Source: Nocardia huaxiensis
GTDB taxonomy: Bacteria; Actinomycetota; Actinomycetes; Mycobacteriales; Mycobacteriaceae
Length of the DNA stretch: 64,000 nucleotides
Direction: 5' to 3'
Assembly (NCBI RefSeq): GCF_013744875.1
Contig: NZ_CP059399.1
Location: 3,720,001-3,784,000 of the forward strand
Within the stretch, counting starts at the first letter, position 1. Every line of letters starts with the position of its first letter. Below the pieces are notes generated by a model. The model ran no database searches and was not told where the DNA came from. It saw nothing but the letters and a program-made list of their open reading frames with translations. A program made the position numbers and the translations under genes. Shown piece by piece: positions 44,635 to 54,115 of the stretch.

Positions 44635-47600
44635 GTGTCGTCATCGGGATCATTCGTTCACCTGCACAATCACACCGAGTACTCGATGCTCGACGGCGCG
44701 GCGAAGATCACGCCTCTGTTCAAAGAGGCGAACCGGCTGGGCATGACCGCCGTCGGCATGACCGACCACGGCAATATGTACGGCGCCTCCGAGTTCTACA
44801 ACTCCGCCAAGAAGAACGGCATCAAGCCGATCATCGGCATCGAGGCCTACATCGCGCCGGAATCGCGGTTCAACACCAAGCGTGTGCAGTGGGGCGACCC
44901 GTCGCAGAAGAGCGACGACGTGTCCGGTTCCGGTGCGTACACGCATATGACGATGGTGGCGGAGAACGCGACCGGTCTGCGCAACCTGTTCAAGCTGTCG
45001 TCGCTGGCGTCGATCGAGGGCCAGCTCGGCAAGTGGGCGCGTATGGACGCCGACATCATCGCCGAGCACGCCGCCGGCATCATCGCCACCACCGGCTGCC
45101 CCTCGGGCGAGGTGCAGACCCGCCTGCGCCTGGGCCACGAGCGCGAGGCCCTCGAAGCCGCGGCCAAGTGGCAGGAGATCTTCGGCCCGGAGAACTTCTT
45201 CCTCGAGATCATGGACCATGGCCTGTCCATCGAGCGCCGGGTGCGCGAGGGCCTGCTCGAGGTCGGCAAGAAGCTGGGCATTCCGCCGCTGGCCACCAAC
45301 GACTGCCACTACGTGCACGAACACGACGCCGCCAATCACGAGGCGCTGCTGTGCATCCAGACCGGCAAGACCCTCTCGGATCCGACCCGCTTCAAGTTCG
45401 ACGGCTCCGGCTACTACCTCAAATCCGCCGAGGAGATGCGCGCCATCTGGGACGCGGAGGTCCCCGGCGCGTGCGACAACACGGTCCTCATCGGCGAGCG
45501 CGTCCAGTCCTACGACGACGTCTGGGCGCACCGCGACCGCATGCCCATCTTCCCGGTCCCCGAGGGCGAGACGCAGGCCAGCTGGCTGCGCCACGAGGTG
45601 ATGAAGGGCCTGGACCGCCGTTTCCCCAATGGCGTTCCGCCCGAATACATCACGCGCGCCGACTACGAGATCGACGTCGTCAACGAGATGGGCTTCCCGG
45701 CCTACTTCCTCATCGTCGCCGACCTCATCACCTACGCGCGTTCGGTCGGCATCAATGTCGGCCCGGGTCGAGGTTCGGCGGCCGGTTCGCTGGTCGCCTA
45801 CGCCATGGGCATCACCAATATCGACCCGATCCCGCACGGCCTGCTGTTCGAGCGATTCCTCAATCCCGAGCGCGTGTCCATGCCCGATATCGATATCGAC
45901 TTCGACGATCGCCGGCGCGGTGAAATGGTCCGCTACGCCACCGAGAAGTGGGGCAGCGATCGGGTCGCCCAGGTGATCACCTTCGGCACCATTAAAACCA
46001 AAGCGGCGCTGAAGGACTCGGCCCGCGTCCAGTTCGGCCAGCCCGGCTTCGCCATCGCCGATCAGATCTCCAAGGCGCTGCCGCCGCCGATCATGGCCAA
46101 GGACATTCCGCTGTCGGGCATCATGGATCCCGAGCACGAGCGGTACAAGGAAGCCGCCGAGGTCCGGGAGCTCATCAACACCAACCCGGACGTCAACAAG
46201 ATCTACGAGACCGCGCGCGGCCTCGAGGGCCTGATCCGCAATGCCGGCGTGCACGCCTGCGCGGTCATCATGTCCTCCGAACCGCTCACCGACGCCATCC
46301 CGGTGTGGAAGCGGGCGCAGGACGGCGCCATCATCACCGGCTGGGACTACCCGAGCTGTGAGGCCATCGGCCTGTTGAAGATGGACTTCCTGGGTCTGCG
46401 CAACCTCACCGTCATCGGTGACTGCCTGCAGAACATGAAGGCCAACCGCGGCATCGACCTCGACCTCGACACGCTGCCGCTGGAGGACAAGGCCACCTAC
46501 GAATTGCTCGCGCGCGGCGACACTCTCGGCGTGTTCCAGCTCGACGGTGGCGCCATGCGCGACCTGCTGCGCCGCATGCAGCCCACCGGGTTCGAGGACA
46601 TCGTGGCCGTGCTCGCGCTGTACCGCCCCGGCCCCATGGGCATGAACGCCCACAATGACTACGCCGACCGCAAGAACGGGCGGCAAGAGGTCAAGCCCAT
46701 CCACCCGGAGCTGGAAGAACCGCTCAAGGACATCCTGCGTGATACCTACGGCCTGATCGTGTATCAGGAGCAGATCATGCAGATCGCGCAGAAGGTGGCC
46801 GGGTACTCGCTCGGCCGAGCAGACATTCTGCGCCGCGCCATGGGTAAGAAGAAGGCCGAAGTCCTCGAGGCCGAATTCGAAGGCTTCGAGAAGGGCATGA
46901 TGGAGAACGGCTTCTCCAAGCCCGCCATCAAGGCGCTGTGGGACACGATTCTTCCGTTCGCCGGATACGCGTTCAACAAGTCGCATGCCGCCGGCTACGG
47001 TCTGGTCTCCTTCTGGACCGCGTACCTCAAGGCCAACTATCCCGCCGAGTACATGGCCGGTCTGCTCACCTCCGTCGGTGACGACAAGGACAAGGCCGCC
47101 GTCTACCTGGCCGACTGCCGCCGCCTGGGTATCCAGGTGCTGCCCCCCGACGTCAACGAGTCCGAACTCGAATTCGCCTCCGTCGGCAACGACATTCGCT
47201 TCGGTATGGGCGCGGTGCGCAATGTCGGCGCGAACGTGGTGGCCTCGATCATCCAGGCGCGCAAGGAGAAGTCGAAGTTCACCGACTTCTCCGACTACCT
47301 GAACAAGATCGACGCCGTGGCCTGCTCCAAGAAGGTCGCCGAATCCCTCATCAAGGCAGGCGCTTTCGACTCGCTCGGGCATCCGCGCAAGGGCCTCATG
47401 CTGGTGCACTCCGACGCCATCGACGCGGTCATGTCGACCAAGAAGGCGGAGGCCATCGGCCAGTTCGACCTCTTCGGCGGCCTCGACGACGGCGACGATT
47501 CGGTGGCCAGCGTCTTCAATGTGAAGGTGCCCGACGAGGAATGGGACACCAAACACAAGCTCGCGCTCGAACGGGAAATGCTGGGCCTCTACGTGTCCGG

Positions 47601-48183
47601 GCATCCGCTGCACGGCGTCGAGCACGTGCTGTCCAACCAGTCCGACACCTCGATCCCGACCATTCTGGAAGGCGACGTCAAGGACGGCGCGCAGGTGACC
47701 GTCGGCGGCATCCTCTCCACGGTGACCCGGCGCATCAACAAGAACGGTCTGGCCTGGGCATCGTGTCAGCTGGAGGATCTGTCCGGCGGCATCGAGGTGC
47801 TGTTCTTCCCGCAGTCCTACTCGGTGTACGGCATGGATGTGGTCGAGGACGCCATCGTGCTGGTGAAGGCGCGCGTCAGCATGCGCGACGACCGCGTCTC
47901 GCTCATCGCCAATGACCTTGTGGTGCCGGATCTTTCGCATATCGGCGTGGAGAAGCCGGTATCGGTCACCATCCCGACCCGCCTGTGCACGCCGGACAAG
48001 ATCGGCGCGCTCAAGCGCGTGCTGTCCAGCCATCCGGGCACCGCGAACGTGCACATCCGCCACGTCGGTTCGCGCGAGCGCACCACGGTATTGAAGGTGG
48101 CCGACAATCTGCGGGTGTCGCCGTCCTCGGCGCTCATGGGCGATTTGAAGGCGCTACTCGGCCCCGGCTGCATGGCGGGCTAG
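44635..48183 (+). CDS. dnaE1: DNA polymerase III alpha subunit
   Basis: The replicative polymerase alpha subunit, 1182 residues. The N-terminal PHP domain keeps its metal ligands ([21 protein letters not shown]); in M. tuberculosis this domain supplies proofreading, so the same is likely here. The catalytic aspartates are Asp418 and Asp420 in [10 protein letters not shown], with [16 protein letters not shown] before them. The beta-binding and OB-fold regions follow ([27 protein letters not shown]). GTG 44635 gives the standard start [12 protein letters not shown]. It is probably leaderless. Confidence 0.97.
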   Translation: MSSSGSFVHLHNHTEYSMLDGAAKITPLFKEANRLGMTAVGMTDHGNMYGASEFYNSAKKNGIKPIIGIEAYIAPESRFNTKRVQWGDPSQKSDDVSGSGAYTHMTMVAENATGLRNLFKLSSLASIEGQLGKWARMDADIIAEHAAGIIATTGCPSGEVQTRLRLGHEREALEAAAKWQEIFGPENFFLEIMDHGLSIERRVREGLLEVGKKLGIPPLATNDCHYVHEHDAANHEALLCIQTGKTLSDPTRFKFDGSGYYLKSAEEMRAIWDAEVPGACDNTVLIGERVQSYDDVWAHRDRMPIFPVPEGETQASWLRHEVMKGLDRRFPNGVPPEYITRADYEIDVVNEMGFPAYFLIVADLITYARSVGINVGPGRGSAAGSLVAYAMGITNIDPIPHGLLFERFLNPERVSMPDIDIDFDDRRRGEMVRYATEKWGSDRVAQVITFGTIKTKAALKDSARVQFGQPGFAIADQISKALPPPIMAKDIPLSGIMDPEHERYKEAAEVRELINTNPDVNKIYETARGLEGLIRNAGVHACAVIMSSEPLTDAIPVWKRAQDGAIITGWDYPSCEAIGLLKMDFLGLRNLTVIGDCLQNMKANRGIDLDLDTLPLEDKATYELLARGDTLGVFQLDGGAMRDLLRRMQPTGFEDIVAVLALYRPGPMGMNAHNDYADRKNGRQEVKPIHPELEEPLKDILRDTYGLIVYQEQIMQIAQKVAGYSLGRADILRRAMGKKKAEVLEAEFEGFEKGMMENGFSKPAIKALWDTILPFAGYAFNKSHAAGYGLVSFWTAYLKANYPAEYMAGLLTSVGDDKDKAAVYLADCRRLGIQVLPPDVNESELEFASVGNDIRFGMGAVRNVGANVVASIIQARKEKSKFTDFSDYLNKIDAVACSKKVAESLIKAGAFDSLGHPRKGLMLVHSDAIDAVMSTKKAEAIGQFDLFGGLDDGDDSVASVFNVKVPDEEWDTKHKLALEREMLGLYVSGHPLHGVEHVLSNQSDTSIPTILEGDVKDGAQVTVGGILSTVTRRINKNGLAWASCQLEDLSGGIEVLFFPQSYSVYGMDVVEDAIVLVKARVSMRDDRVSLIANDLVVPDLSHIGVEKPVSVTIPTRLCTPDKIGALKRVLSSHPGTANVHIRHVGSRERTTVLKVADNLRVSPSSALMGDLKALLGPGCMAG

Positions 48184-48216
48184 TCCGGCCTCCCCGGAAT
48201 CCGCTGGTCACAGCGG

Positions 48217-48222
48217 TAGGGT
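48217..48222 (+). promoter_or_regulatory. Predicted -10 of the GH5-like gene
   Basis: TAGGGT, 7 bases before ATG 48230; leaderless pattern. It argues against the GTG at 48221, which overlaps it. Confidence 0.5.
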
Positions 48223-48229
48223 GCTGATC

Positions 48230-49393
48230 ATGGCGGCCCTACCGCGTGTGCGCAGTCTCGCCGTTCTGCTGGCCGTCACCGCGATGGTGGCGACGGCGTG
48301 TGCGGATCCGCCGCATTCGGTGCTCACCACCTCCGCCCGGCAGGCTCCGCCGATGGGCGGCCCGCCGTCCGCCGAGGCGGTGGTCAGCGCCTCAGCGGAG
48401 GGCCTGCGTCTGCGCGGGGAACCGTGGTGGCCTTCGGGATTCAACGGCCCGCAGCTGGCGACGGACTATTCGATCAACTTCGGCTGCGGCGCGGAGGTGG
48501 ACCTCGACGCTTTCTTCAGCAAGGTGCCGCAGCATGCGCTGACCCGCTTCGCCCTGTTCCAGTCCTTCGTGGTCGACAAGAACACCGGCGAACTGAATTT
48601 CGCAGCCGCCGACCGGGTTTTCGCGGCGGCCGAGAAATACGGCCGGATCATTCTGCCGGTGCTGTCCGATCAGGCGGGACAGTGCGGCAACGAGATCTTC
48701 AAACAGCGCCAGTGGTACGTGGACGGCTGGCGCAAAACCGTCGAAGTGCCGGGGCGTTCGGTCATGAGCTTCGCGGACTGGGTGCGCACCGCCGTGCAAC
48801 GCTGGCGTGGTTCCCCGGTGCTGGCGGGCTGGGAACTGGTCGGCGAACCCGAACCCAGCAACTGCACCGGCAGCAGTTGCGAACTGCGCCACCGCACCTG
48901 CCCGTCCGATGCCCCGCAGGTGCTGCGCACGTTCATGGACGACGCGGGAGCACTGGTCCGTGAGCTGGACCCGCATCGGCTCATCTACGCCGGATTCGTG
49001 GGCGGCAGCCAATGCGGGATCGCGCGCGACGCCTTCCGCTATGTCAGCGAGTCACCCGGGATCGACGTGGTGGAGTTCCACGACTATTCCGAGGACGGCA
49101 ATCCGCTGCCCGGCGGCCCCAACAACGGCCTGGCCCGGCGCATCGCCCTGGCGAAGGAGATCGGAAAGCCGCTGCTGGTGGCCGAACTCGGCGAATACGG
49201 CGGTTCCTGCGAAACCTTGGACGATCGTCGCGACATCGTGGACCGCCGCATCACCGGCCAGCGCGAGGCGGGCACCGCGGGCGCGCTGATCTGGGCATTC
49301 GTCCCCGACCCCCGGCTCGACCAATGCACCTACGACGTCGGCCCGGAGGACCCGCTGTGGGGTCTGGTGGCCGCCAAGTCCACGCTGGGCTAG
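48230..49393 (+). CDS. Secreted GH5-like glycoside hydrolase lipoprotein
   Basis: A 387-residue lipoprotein (lipobox ATAC, Cys24) with a TIM-barrel hydrolase domain resembling GH5 cellulases/mannanases. The probable acid/base is Glu206 in AGWELVGEPEPS and the nucleophile Glu319 in LLVAELGEYGG; His284 in VVEFHDYS matches the conserved GH5 histidine. Six or more cysteines suggest disulfides. It may cut a beta-linked glycan at the cell surface. It converges on the polysaccharide synthesis operon, and the last stops of both strands overlap in CTAG (49390-49393). A glycanase beside a synthase is the usual plan in cellulose-type loci. Confidence 0.83.
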   Translation: MAALPRVRSLAVLLAVTAMVATACADPPHSVLTTSARQAPPMGGPPSAEAVVSASAEGLRLRGEPWWPSGFNGPQLATDYSINFGCGAEVDLDAFFSKVPQHALTRFALFQSFVVDKNTGELNFAAADRVFAAAEKYGRIILPVLSDQAGQCGNEIFKQRQWYVDGWRKTVEVPGRSVMSFADWVRTAVQRWRGSPVLAGWELVGEPEPSNCTGSSCELRHRTCPSDAPQVLRTFMDDAGALVRELDPHRLIYAGFVGGSQCGIARDAFRYVSESPGIDVVEFHDYSEDGNPLPGGPNNGLARRIALAKEIGKPLLVAELGEYGGSCETLDDRRDIVDRRITGQREAGTAGALIWAFVPDPRLDQCTYDVGPEDPLWGLVAAKSTLG

Positions 49394-51108
49394 CTGCCGA
49401 TCACCCGGTACAGCCGCCAGTTCGGCTGTCCGGCACCATCATTGGGGATCTCCAGAGCCAGAGTGGCGATCTGCGCACCGTTCTCGTAGATCGTCGGGTA
49501 GCGCCGATTGAGCGCATCGGAGGTGCCGCGCCCGGTATTGGGAACGGTGAGCAGATAGATCACCCCGTGTTCGGCGGGTGCGTTGAGGGTGCGCACGAAA
49601 TCGCGATCGGAGGGAATGACGAAGCGCTGCGGGTGTTTCGAGGCGACCTGCACGGCGAAGCCGTACACGGTATCCATGACGATGGACCCCGGCGGCAGGT
49701 CCATGGCGTCGAGATGGTCGGCGATCCGGCGTTCGGTGGAGAACGTGGCGGCGATACGCGCCTGATCCAGATGCTTGTCGGAGACATTGTCCGGATCCGG
49801 GAACAGCACCTCGGTCACTGCGTACTCCTGCACGGCCAGCAGCTGATCGTCCATGCCGCGCGCGGTGATCGGCAGCGACGCCAGCAGCAGCACGCTCACG
49901 GCCACCGCGCTCGCCGCCGCACTCGGTGCGGTGCGTTCCCGCGTCATCGCCATGTGTTCGGCGTGTTCGCCGAGTCGTCGGGACGGAGGCAGGCCCCGCG
50001 CCGGAATCAGCAGGAACGCGAGGATCGCGGTCAACGGGATGGCCGCCACATAGAACCGCAGGAAGGCGAAGGTGGAGCCGCTCGCGTAACTCAGCGCCTG
50101 GAAGCCGAGCACCGATCCGCACAACAGCATCGGCACCAGCGGCACCGGATCACGGCGGCGCACCGCGAGCGCACCGGTGATCGGCAGCAGCAGCGGCAGC
50201 GTCGGCGCGAGGATCAGCGTGGCCGCGATCGAGTACTGCACCGCCTCGAACGGATGGCTCGGCGGCTGCGCCCCGGACTGCGCCAGGATCGCGGTATTGC
50301 CGTACTGCGAGGTGAACTGCTGGAATGCCTGCCCGGTGATGAGCCAGCTGGTGCCCGCCCACACCACGAACGCCAGCACCGACGGCGCGGCGACCAGCAC
50401 CAGATCCATTGCCGCCCCGCTGAATCGATGCTCCTCGGCCCGCCGCCGCCGATAGCTCAGCACGAAGACGACGATCCCGGCGACCGCGGCCGGTGCGAGC
50501 GCGTCGTAGCGGGTCAGATACCCGAGACCGAGCGCGAGACCGCAGGCCACCAGATCGTGCACGCCGTCGGTGCGCACCCAGCGCATGAGCCGCCGCACCG
50601 CCCAGCACAGGCAGAACAGGAACAGCGCCTCGCTCATTCCGTTGCCGCCGTAGAAGATCACCATCGGATTCAGCGCGAACACCCCGGTCACCACGCCGCA
50701 CAACCAGGCCGGCGCACCGCGATCGGTGCCGACACCCCAGATCATGACGACCGCGCCGGCCATGAACAGCGAGGTCATCAGCACACCCGATAGACCCCAC
50801 CGGGTGATCCCCGGGAACCACGGCTCGAAGGCCACGAACGGCAGCTGCGCCAGCGAGGTGAGCGGGGTGAAGACGAATCCGATGGCAGACAGGTGCGGAT
50901 CCCGGCTGAACAGCGCCGATTCCGTGGCCGACACCCGGCTCAGCGCGTCGCCCATGAGATACCCGCGCCCGGCGGTCAGGAATGTTCCGGTCGCCAGGTA
51001 CAGCAGCGCGGAACCGGCGAAGATCCAGCGCGGCACCCTCGACCGACGCCGGTTCCCGGCCGCCACGGCGATGCCGGGCCGCTCCGCTTCGACTGTGCCG
51101 CTGGTCAT
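49390..51108 (-). CDS. GT-C (GT39-like) membrane glycosyltransferase
   Basis: A 572-residue polytopic protein with about eleven helices and a soluble C-terminal domain (from about residue 430). The GT-C signature is an acidic residue in the first extracytoplasmic loop (RGYLMGDALSRVSATESALFSR). The fold resembles polyprenyl-phosphate-sugar-using enzymes (ArnT/PMT class). It could decorate or start the polymer made by the neighbouring GT2. It is coupled to that gene by ATGA (start ATG 51108) and is the last gene of the operon. The donor and acceptor are unknown. Confidence 0.8.
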   Translation of the reverse strand: MTSGTVEAERPGIAVAAGNRRRSRVPRWIFAGSALLYLATGTFLTAGRGYLMGDALSRVSATESALFSRDPHLSAIGFVFTPLTSLAQLPFVAFEPWFPGITRWGLSGVLMTSLFMAGAVVMIWGVGTDRGAPAWLCGVVTGVFALNPMVIFYGGNGMSEALFLFCLCWAVRRLMRWVRTDGVHDLVACGLALGLGYLTRYDALAPAAVAGIVVFVLSYRRRRAEEHRFSGAAMDLVLVAAPSVLAFVVWAGTSWLITGQAFQQFTSQYGNTAILAQSGAQPPSHPFEAVQYSIAATLILAPTLPLLLPITGALAVRRRDPVPLVPMLLCGSVLGFQALSYASGSTFAFLRFYVAAIPLTAILAFLLIPARGLPPSRRLGEHAEHMAMTRERTAPSAAASAVAVSVLLLASLPITARGMDDQLLAVQEYAVTEVLFPDPDNVSDKHLDQARIAATFSTERRIADHLDAMDLPPGSIVMDTVYGFAVQVASKHPQRFVIPSDRDFVRTLNAPAEHGVIYLLTVPNTGRGTSDALNRRYPTIYENGAQIATLALEIPNDGAGQPNWRLYRVIGS

Positions 51109-52577
51109 TCCGCGCCCTCCGTGGCATTGCCCAGACCGTGGAAGGTCTTCTCCCAGTAGGACGGATTGCGCAGCAGCTGCCAGCATCCCTTGGCCGAGGC
51201 GATCGCCATGAGCAGCCAGTACAGCGGGGAGGTGAGGCAGGCCACCAGCAGATCGGGCCGTCCGTTCTCCCGGCAGGCGACCATGTTCATGTACACCGTC
51301 GCCGCGTTCCCCAGCACCAGGGCCAGCAGCGCGGGGAAGTAGACCGCGGCCGGGAACATCGCCTCGATCACGCGGGGCTGCCCCAGAATCCAGGCCAGCG
51401 TCACGAACCAGAACACCAGATTGAGGCAGGCGATGATCGGCGTCCCGGCCAGGATGAGCGTGAAGCGCAGGAAGCTCACCGCGCCGAGCTCACGCCACAG
51501 CGCGACCGGCCGGCGCACATGCACCAGCCAGCTCTGCAGATAGCCCTTGTACCACCGGGAGCGCTGCCGGATCCAGTTGATGGCGTCCGGGTTGGCCTCC
51601 TCGAGCGTGACGGAATCGATGACGGCCGTGGCATATCCGCGTGCCGCGATCCGCACGCCCAGATCCGCGTCCTCGGTGACATTGTGCGGATCCCAGGCCC
51701 CGATGGACACCAGCACGCTGCGCCGGAAGTGATTGGAGGTGCCGCCCAGCGGAATCGGTGCGTTGCTGCGCATCAGCCCCGGCAGCAAGAAGCTGAACCA
51801 CAGCCCGTAGTCCATGGTGAACCAGGCGGTGAGCAGGTTCTGCCGGGCATTGTGGAAAGCCAGTTTGGCCTGTACACACACCACCGAGCGCGGCAATGTC
51901 GCGAAGGCCGCCACCACCCGGCGCAGCTGCAGCGGATCCGGAATGTCCTCGGCATCGTAGATGGTGACGAAATCACCGGTGGCGGCGTGCAATCCGTAGT
52001 TGCAGGCTTTGGGTTTGGTGCGCGGATCGGCGGCGGGCACCAGCACGATGGTGATGTGCTCACTGCCCGGTTCGCCGATGCCGGCCCGCCGGGCGGCTTC
52101 GATGGTGGGGGTGTCGTCCTCCTCGAGCAGCAGCAGCGCCTGCATCCTGTCGCGCGGATACTCCAGGCCGTTGAGGGCGGCGATGAGATCGCCCACCACT
52201 TCGGGTTCGCCGTAGGCCGGGACCAGGATGGTGTAGGCGGGCAGTTCGGATTCCGGTATGGCGCGGGCGGTCTCGTCGTCGATGGTCAGGATGGCGTCGC
52301 GGGCCATGCCGCGCGCGAAGATCACCACGCGGTCCACCATGACCGCGGTGTAGCCCAGGGTGCACACCGCCATCACCGCGATGAGCGTCGGCATGGGGAA
52401 CACGACCGCGCACACCACGGTCAGCACTGCCACCGCGATCGCCGTATTCCGTTGCCAGGGCAGGAAAGCCACCGACGCCGAGGCCATGGGGTCGTGGTCG
52501 CGCAGTCCGCGCACCGCCGCACGCAGGGCGCGCTCACGTTCGCCGGGGGTGGCCAGGCCGGGGAGTTCGCTCGTCAT
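51105..52577 (-). CDS. Processive GT2 glycosyltransferase (BcsA/cellulose-synthase-like)
   Basis: A 490-residue membrane glycosyltransferase with the processive GT2 set: LLEEDD (about 150), the DxD-type DAED at 208-211, TED at 301-303 and the QxxRW motif QRSRW at 338-342. Two N-terminal helices (about 46-80) precede the catalytic domain and four helices follow it. A C-terminal NPSYWEKTFHGL segment is typical for actinobacterial synthases. There is no PilZ c-di-GMP domain, unlike BcsA. It overlaps both neighbours by 4 bases. With the BcsB-like and exosortase-like partners it should polymerise and move a beta-linked glycan. Which sugar is unknown. Confidence 0.9.
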   Translation of the reverse strand: MTSELPGLATPGERERALRAAVRGLRDHDPMASASVAFLPWQRNTAIAVAVLTVVCAVVFPMPTLIAVMAVCTLGYTAVMVDRVVIFARGMARDAILTIDDETARAIPESELPAYTILVPAYGEPEVVGDLIAALNGLEYPRDRMQALLLLEEDDTPTIEAARRAGIGEPGSEHITIVLVPAADPRTKPKACNYGLHAATGDFVTIYDAEDIPDPLQLRRVVAAFATLPRSVVCVQAKLAFHNARQNLLTAWFTMDYGLWFSFLLPGLMRSNAPIPLGGTSNHFRRSVLVSIGAWDPHNVTEDADLGVRIAARGYATAVIDSVTLEEANPDAINWIRQRSRWYKGYLQSWLVHVRRPVALWRELGAVSFLRFTLILAGTPIIACLNLVFWFVTLAWILGQPRVIEAMFPAAVYFPALLALVLGNAATVYMNMVACRENGRPDLLVACLTSPLYWLLMAIASAKGCWQLLRNPSYWEKTFHGLGNATEGAE

Positions 52578-54079
52578 CCGCCCGCTCCGATCCGCACGAT
52601 CTCGCGTGCCACCGCGGTGAGCATGTCCTGGTCCTTGTGCTGGGTCCCCGGGTCGCCGGTGTCGCCCTCCGGGTCGAGGTCCACGGCGCTGCCGCGCAGG
52701 GTCTGGTGCAGCAGGTTCTCGAAGGTGCCGATCACCGAGGGTTCCGGTTGCGGGAACTTGGCGTCGGGCAGATGGTTGTCCGCGGCGATGAGGCTGATCC
52801 GCTCGATGCCACGGCTGCCGCGCCAGGTCCAGCTCAGCCAGGTCCAGCTCAGCAGCTGCCGATCGTCGAGCACGGTGTTGAGCCGGGCGCTCACCCCGTG
52901 GCCGAGGTCGATGCGCACCGGCGCGCTGATGCGCGGCTGGGCGAGCCGGTACATGACGAATTCCGGGTATCGGCCGATGGTTTCGGCGTCCTCGGAGCGC
53001 ACGATGTCGACCATGATCCGGCGTCGCCGGGATTCCTTGTCCCAGGCCGGATTACCGCGCTGGGCCTGCCACTGCTGGCGCACCCACGAGGTGTTGTGGC
53101 CGAAATAGCGTGGTGCCCAAGGGTATGCGCGCTCATTGAGCATTCGCCAGCCGGGTGCGACGGCCGGGGACTCGGCGACGATCAGCCCCGGGACGTCGGC
53201 GACCGGCGTGATGTACTCGTGCGGCAGGTCGATCAGCATCACCGCCGCGGTCGCCGCCAGGACGGTCGCCACGGCGCTGCGGGACCGGGCAGCGGTCGCG
53301 GGATTGACCGGCCGGTCCAGCGGCTTCAGGGTGGACCAGTCGCGCTGGTAGAGGTACATGATCAGCGCCGAGCCCGTGATCGCCGAACAGGCCGGGACCA
53401 TCTGGTAGGCGAACAGCGGTGCGTCGCGGAACCAGGTTCGGATCACCAGCAGCACCACACCGCCCACCGCCAGCGCGAGCAGCGCGGCGACCAGTCCGCG
53501 CCGCCAGGTGCGGCCCCCGGCGATCGCCGCCGCCCCGGCGGTGAACAACACCAGGCCCGCGCCGCTGGCGATCCGGTCGCCGCCCAGGGTGATGACCACC
53601 TCGAGGTTCAGCAGCGGAATGGATCCGATGAGGACCAGCAGCCAGGCCGGCCAGAACCGGAAGACCGGCCGCAGCCCGAACAGCAGCACGCAGAGGCTCA
53701 TCAGGAACAGCGGCACCGCGACCAGATCCAGATGGAAAACCTCGTATTCGTAGCGGTAGCGCTGTACCAGCAGCCCCAGGATCGCCACCGAACTCGACAG
53801 CAGTAGCAGGCCGACGATGATGTCGGCCTGCCGGTCGTGGATGGGCAGTTCGTTGCGACGCCGCAGCGCGATGCCGATCGCCGCGAACCCGCCCAGCACC
53901 GGCATCAAGAAGATGTACCCGATGCCGGAGCCCTGTTGTACGTCCTCGATGAGCTCGTGCAACAGATTCCAGAACGCCGCGACCGTGCAGACCACCACCA
54001 GCACCGCGCGCAGGATGGTCAGCCACGGGATATGGCGTTCCGGCGCGCGGGGTTCCGCGACGGTGTCGGTATCGGTCAC
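52574..54079 (-). CDS. Exosortase-like membrane protein with C-terminal extracytoplasmic domain
   Basis: A 501-residue protein with about eight helices up to residue 290. The early stretch GYIFLMPVLGGFAAIGIALRRR and the FWPAWLLVLIGSIPL helix follow the exosortase pattern, and Cys231 in QMVPACSAITGSALIMYLY matches the catalytic-Cys region of exosortases. The remaining residues (about 295-500) form a soluble domain reminiscent of the EpsI-type domain fused to some exosortases. Arg and His that could complete a catalytic set are present in the helices but I cannot place them with certainty. It lies in the polysaccharide operon, 36 bases after the BcsB-like gene. Alternative: a membrane protein of unrelated function. 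Confidence 0.6.
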   Translation of the reverse strand: MTDTDTVAEPRAPERHIPWLTILRAVLVVVCTVAAFWNLLHELIEDVQQGSGIGYIFLMPVLGGFAAIGIALRRRNELPIHDRQADIIVGLLLLSSSVAILGLLVQRYRYEYEVFHLDLVAVPLFLMSLCVLLFGLRPVFRFWPAWLLVLIGSIPLLNLEVVITLGGDRIASGAGLVLFTAGAAAIAGGRTWRRGLVAALLALAVGGVVLLVIRTWFRDAPLFAYQMVPACSAITGSALIMYLYQRDWSTLKPLDRPVNPATAARSRSAVATVLAATAAVMLIDLPHEYITPVADVPGLIVAESPAVAPGWRMLNERAYPWAPRYFGHNTSWVRQQWQAQRGNPAWDKESRRRRIMVDIVRSEDAETIGRYPEFVMYRLAQPRISAPVRIDLGHGVSARLNTVLDDRQLLSWTWLSWTWRGSRGIERISLIAADNHLPDAKFPQPEPSVIGTFENLLHQTLRGSAVDLDPEGDTGDPGTQHKDQDMLTAVAREIVRIGAGG

Positions 54080-54115
54080 GGCCGGTTCACCTCCTCGGCG
54101 ACGCGCAGCGCGGGA

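Noticed and set aside
44650..48063. A 1137-codon open frame on the minus strand opposite dnaE1
   Set aside because: It mirrors a well-supported essential gene, has low-complexity Val/Gly/Arg/His-rich content and no family motif. Long antisense frames are expected at this GC content.
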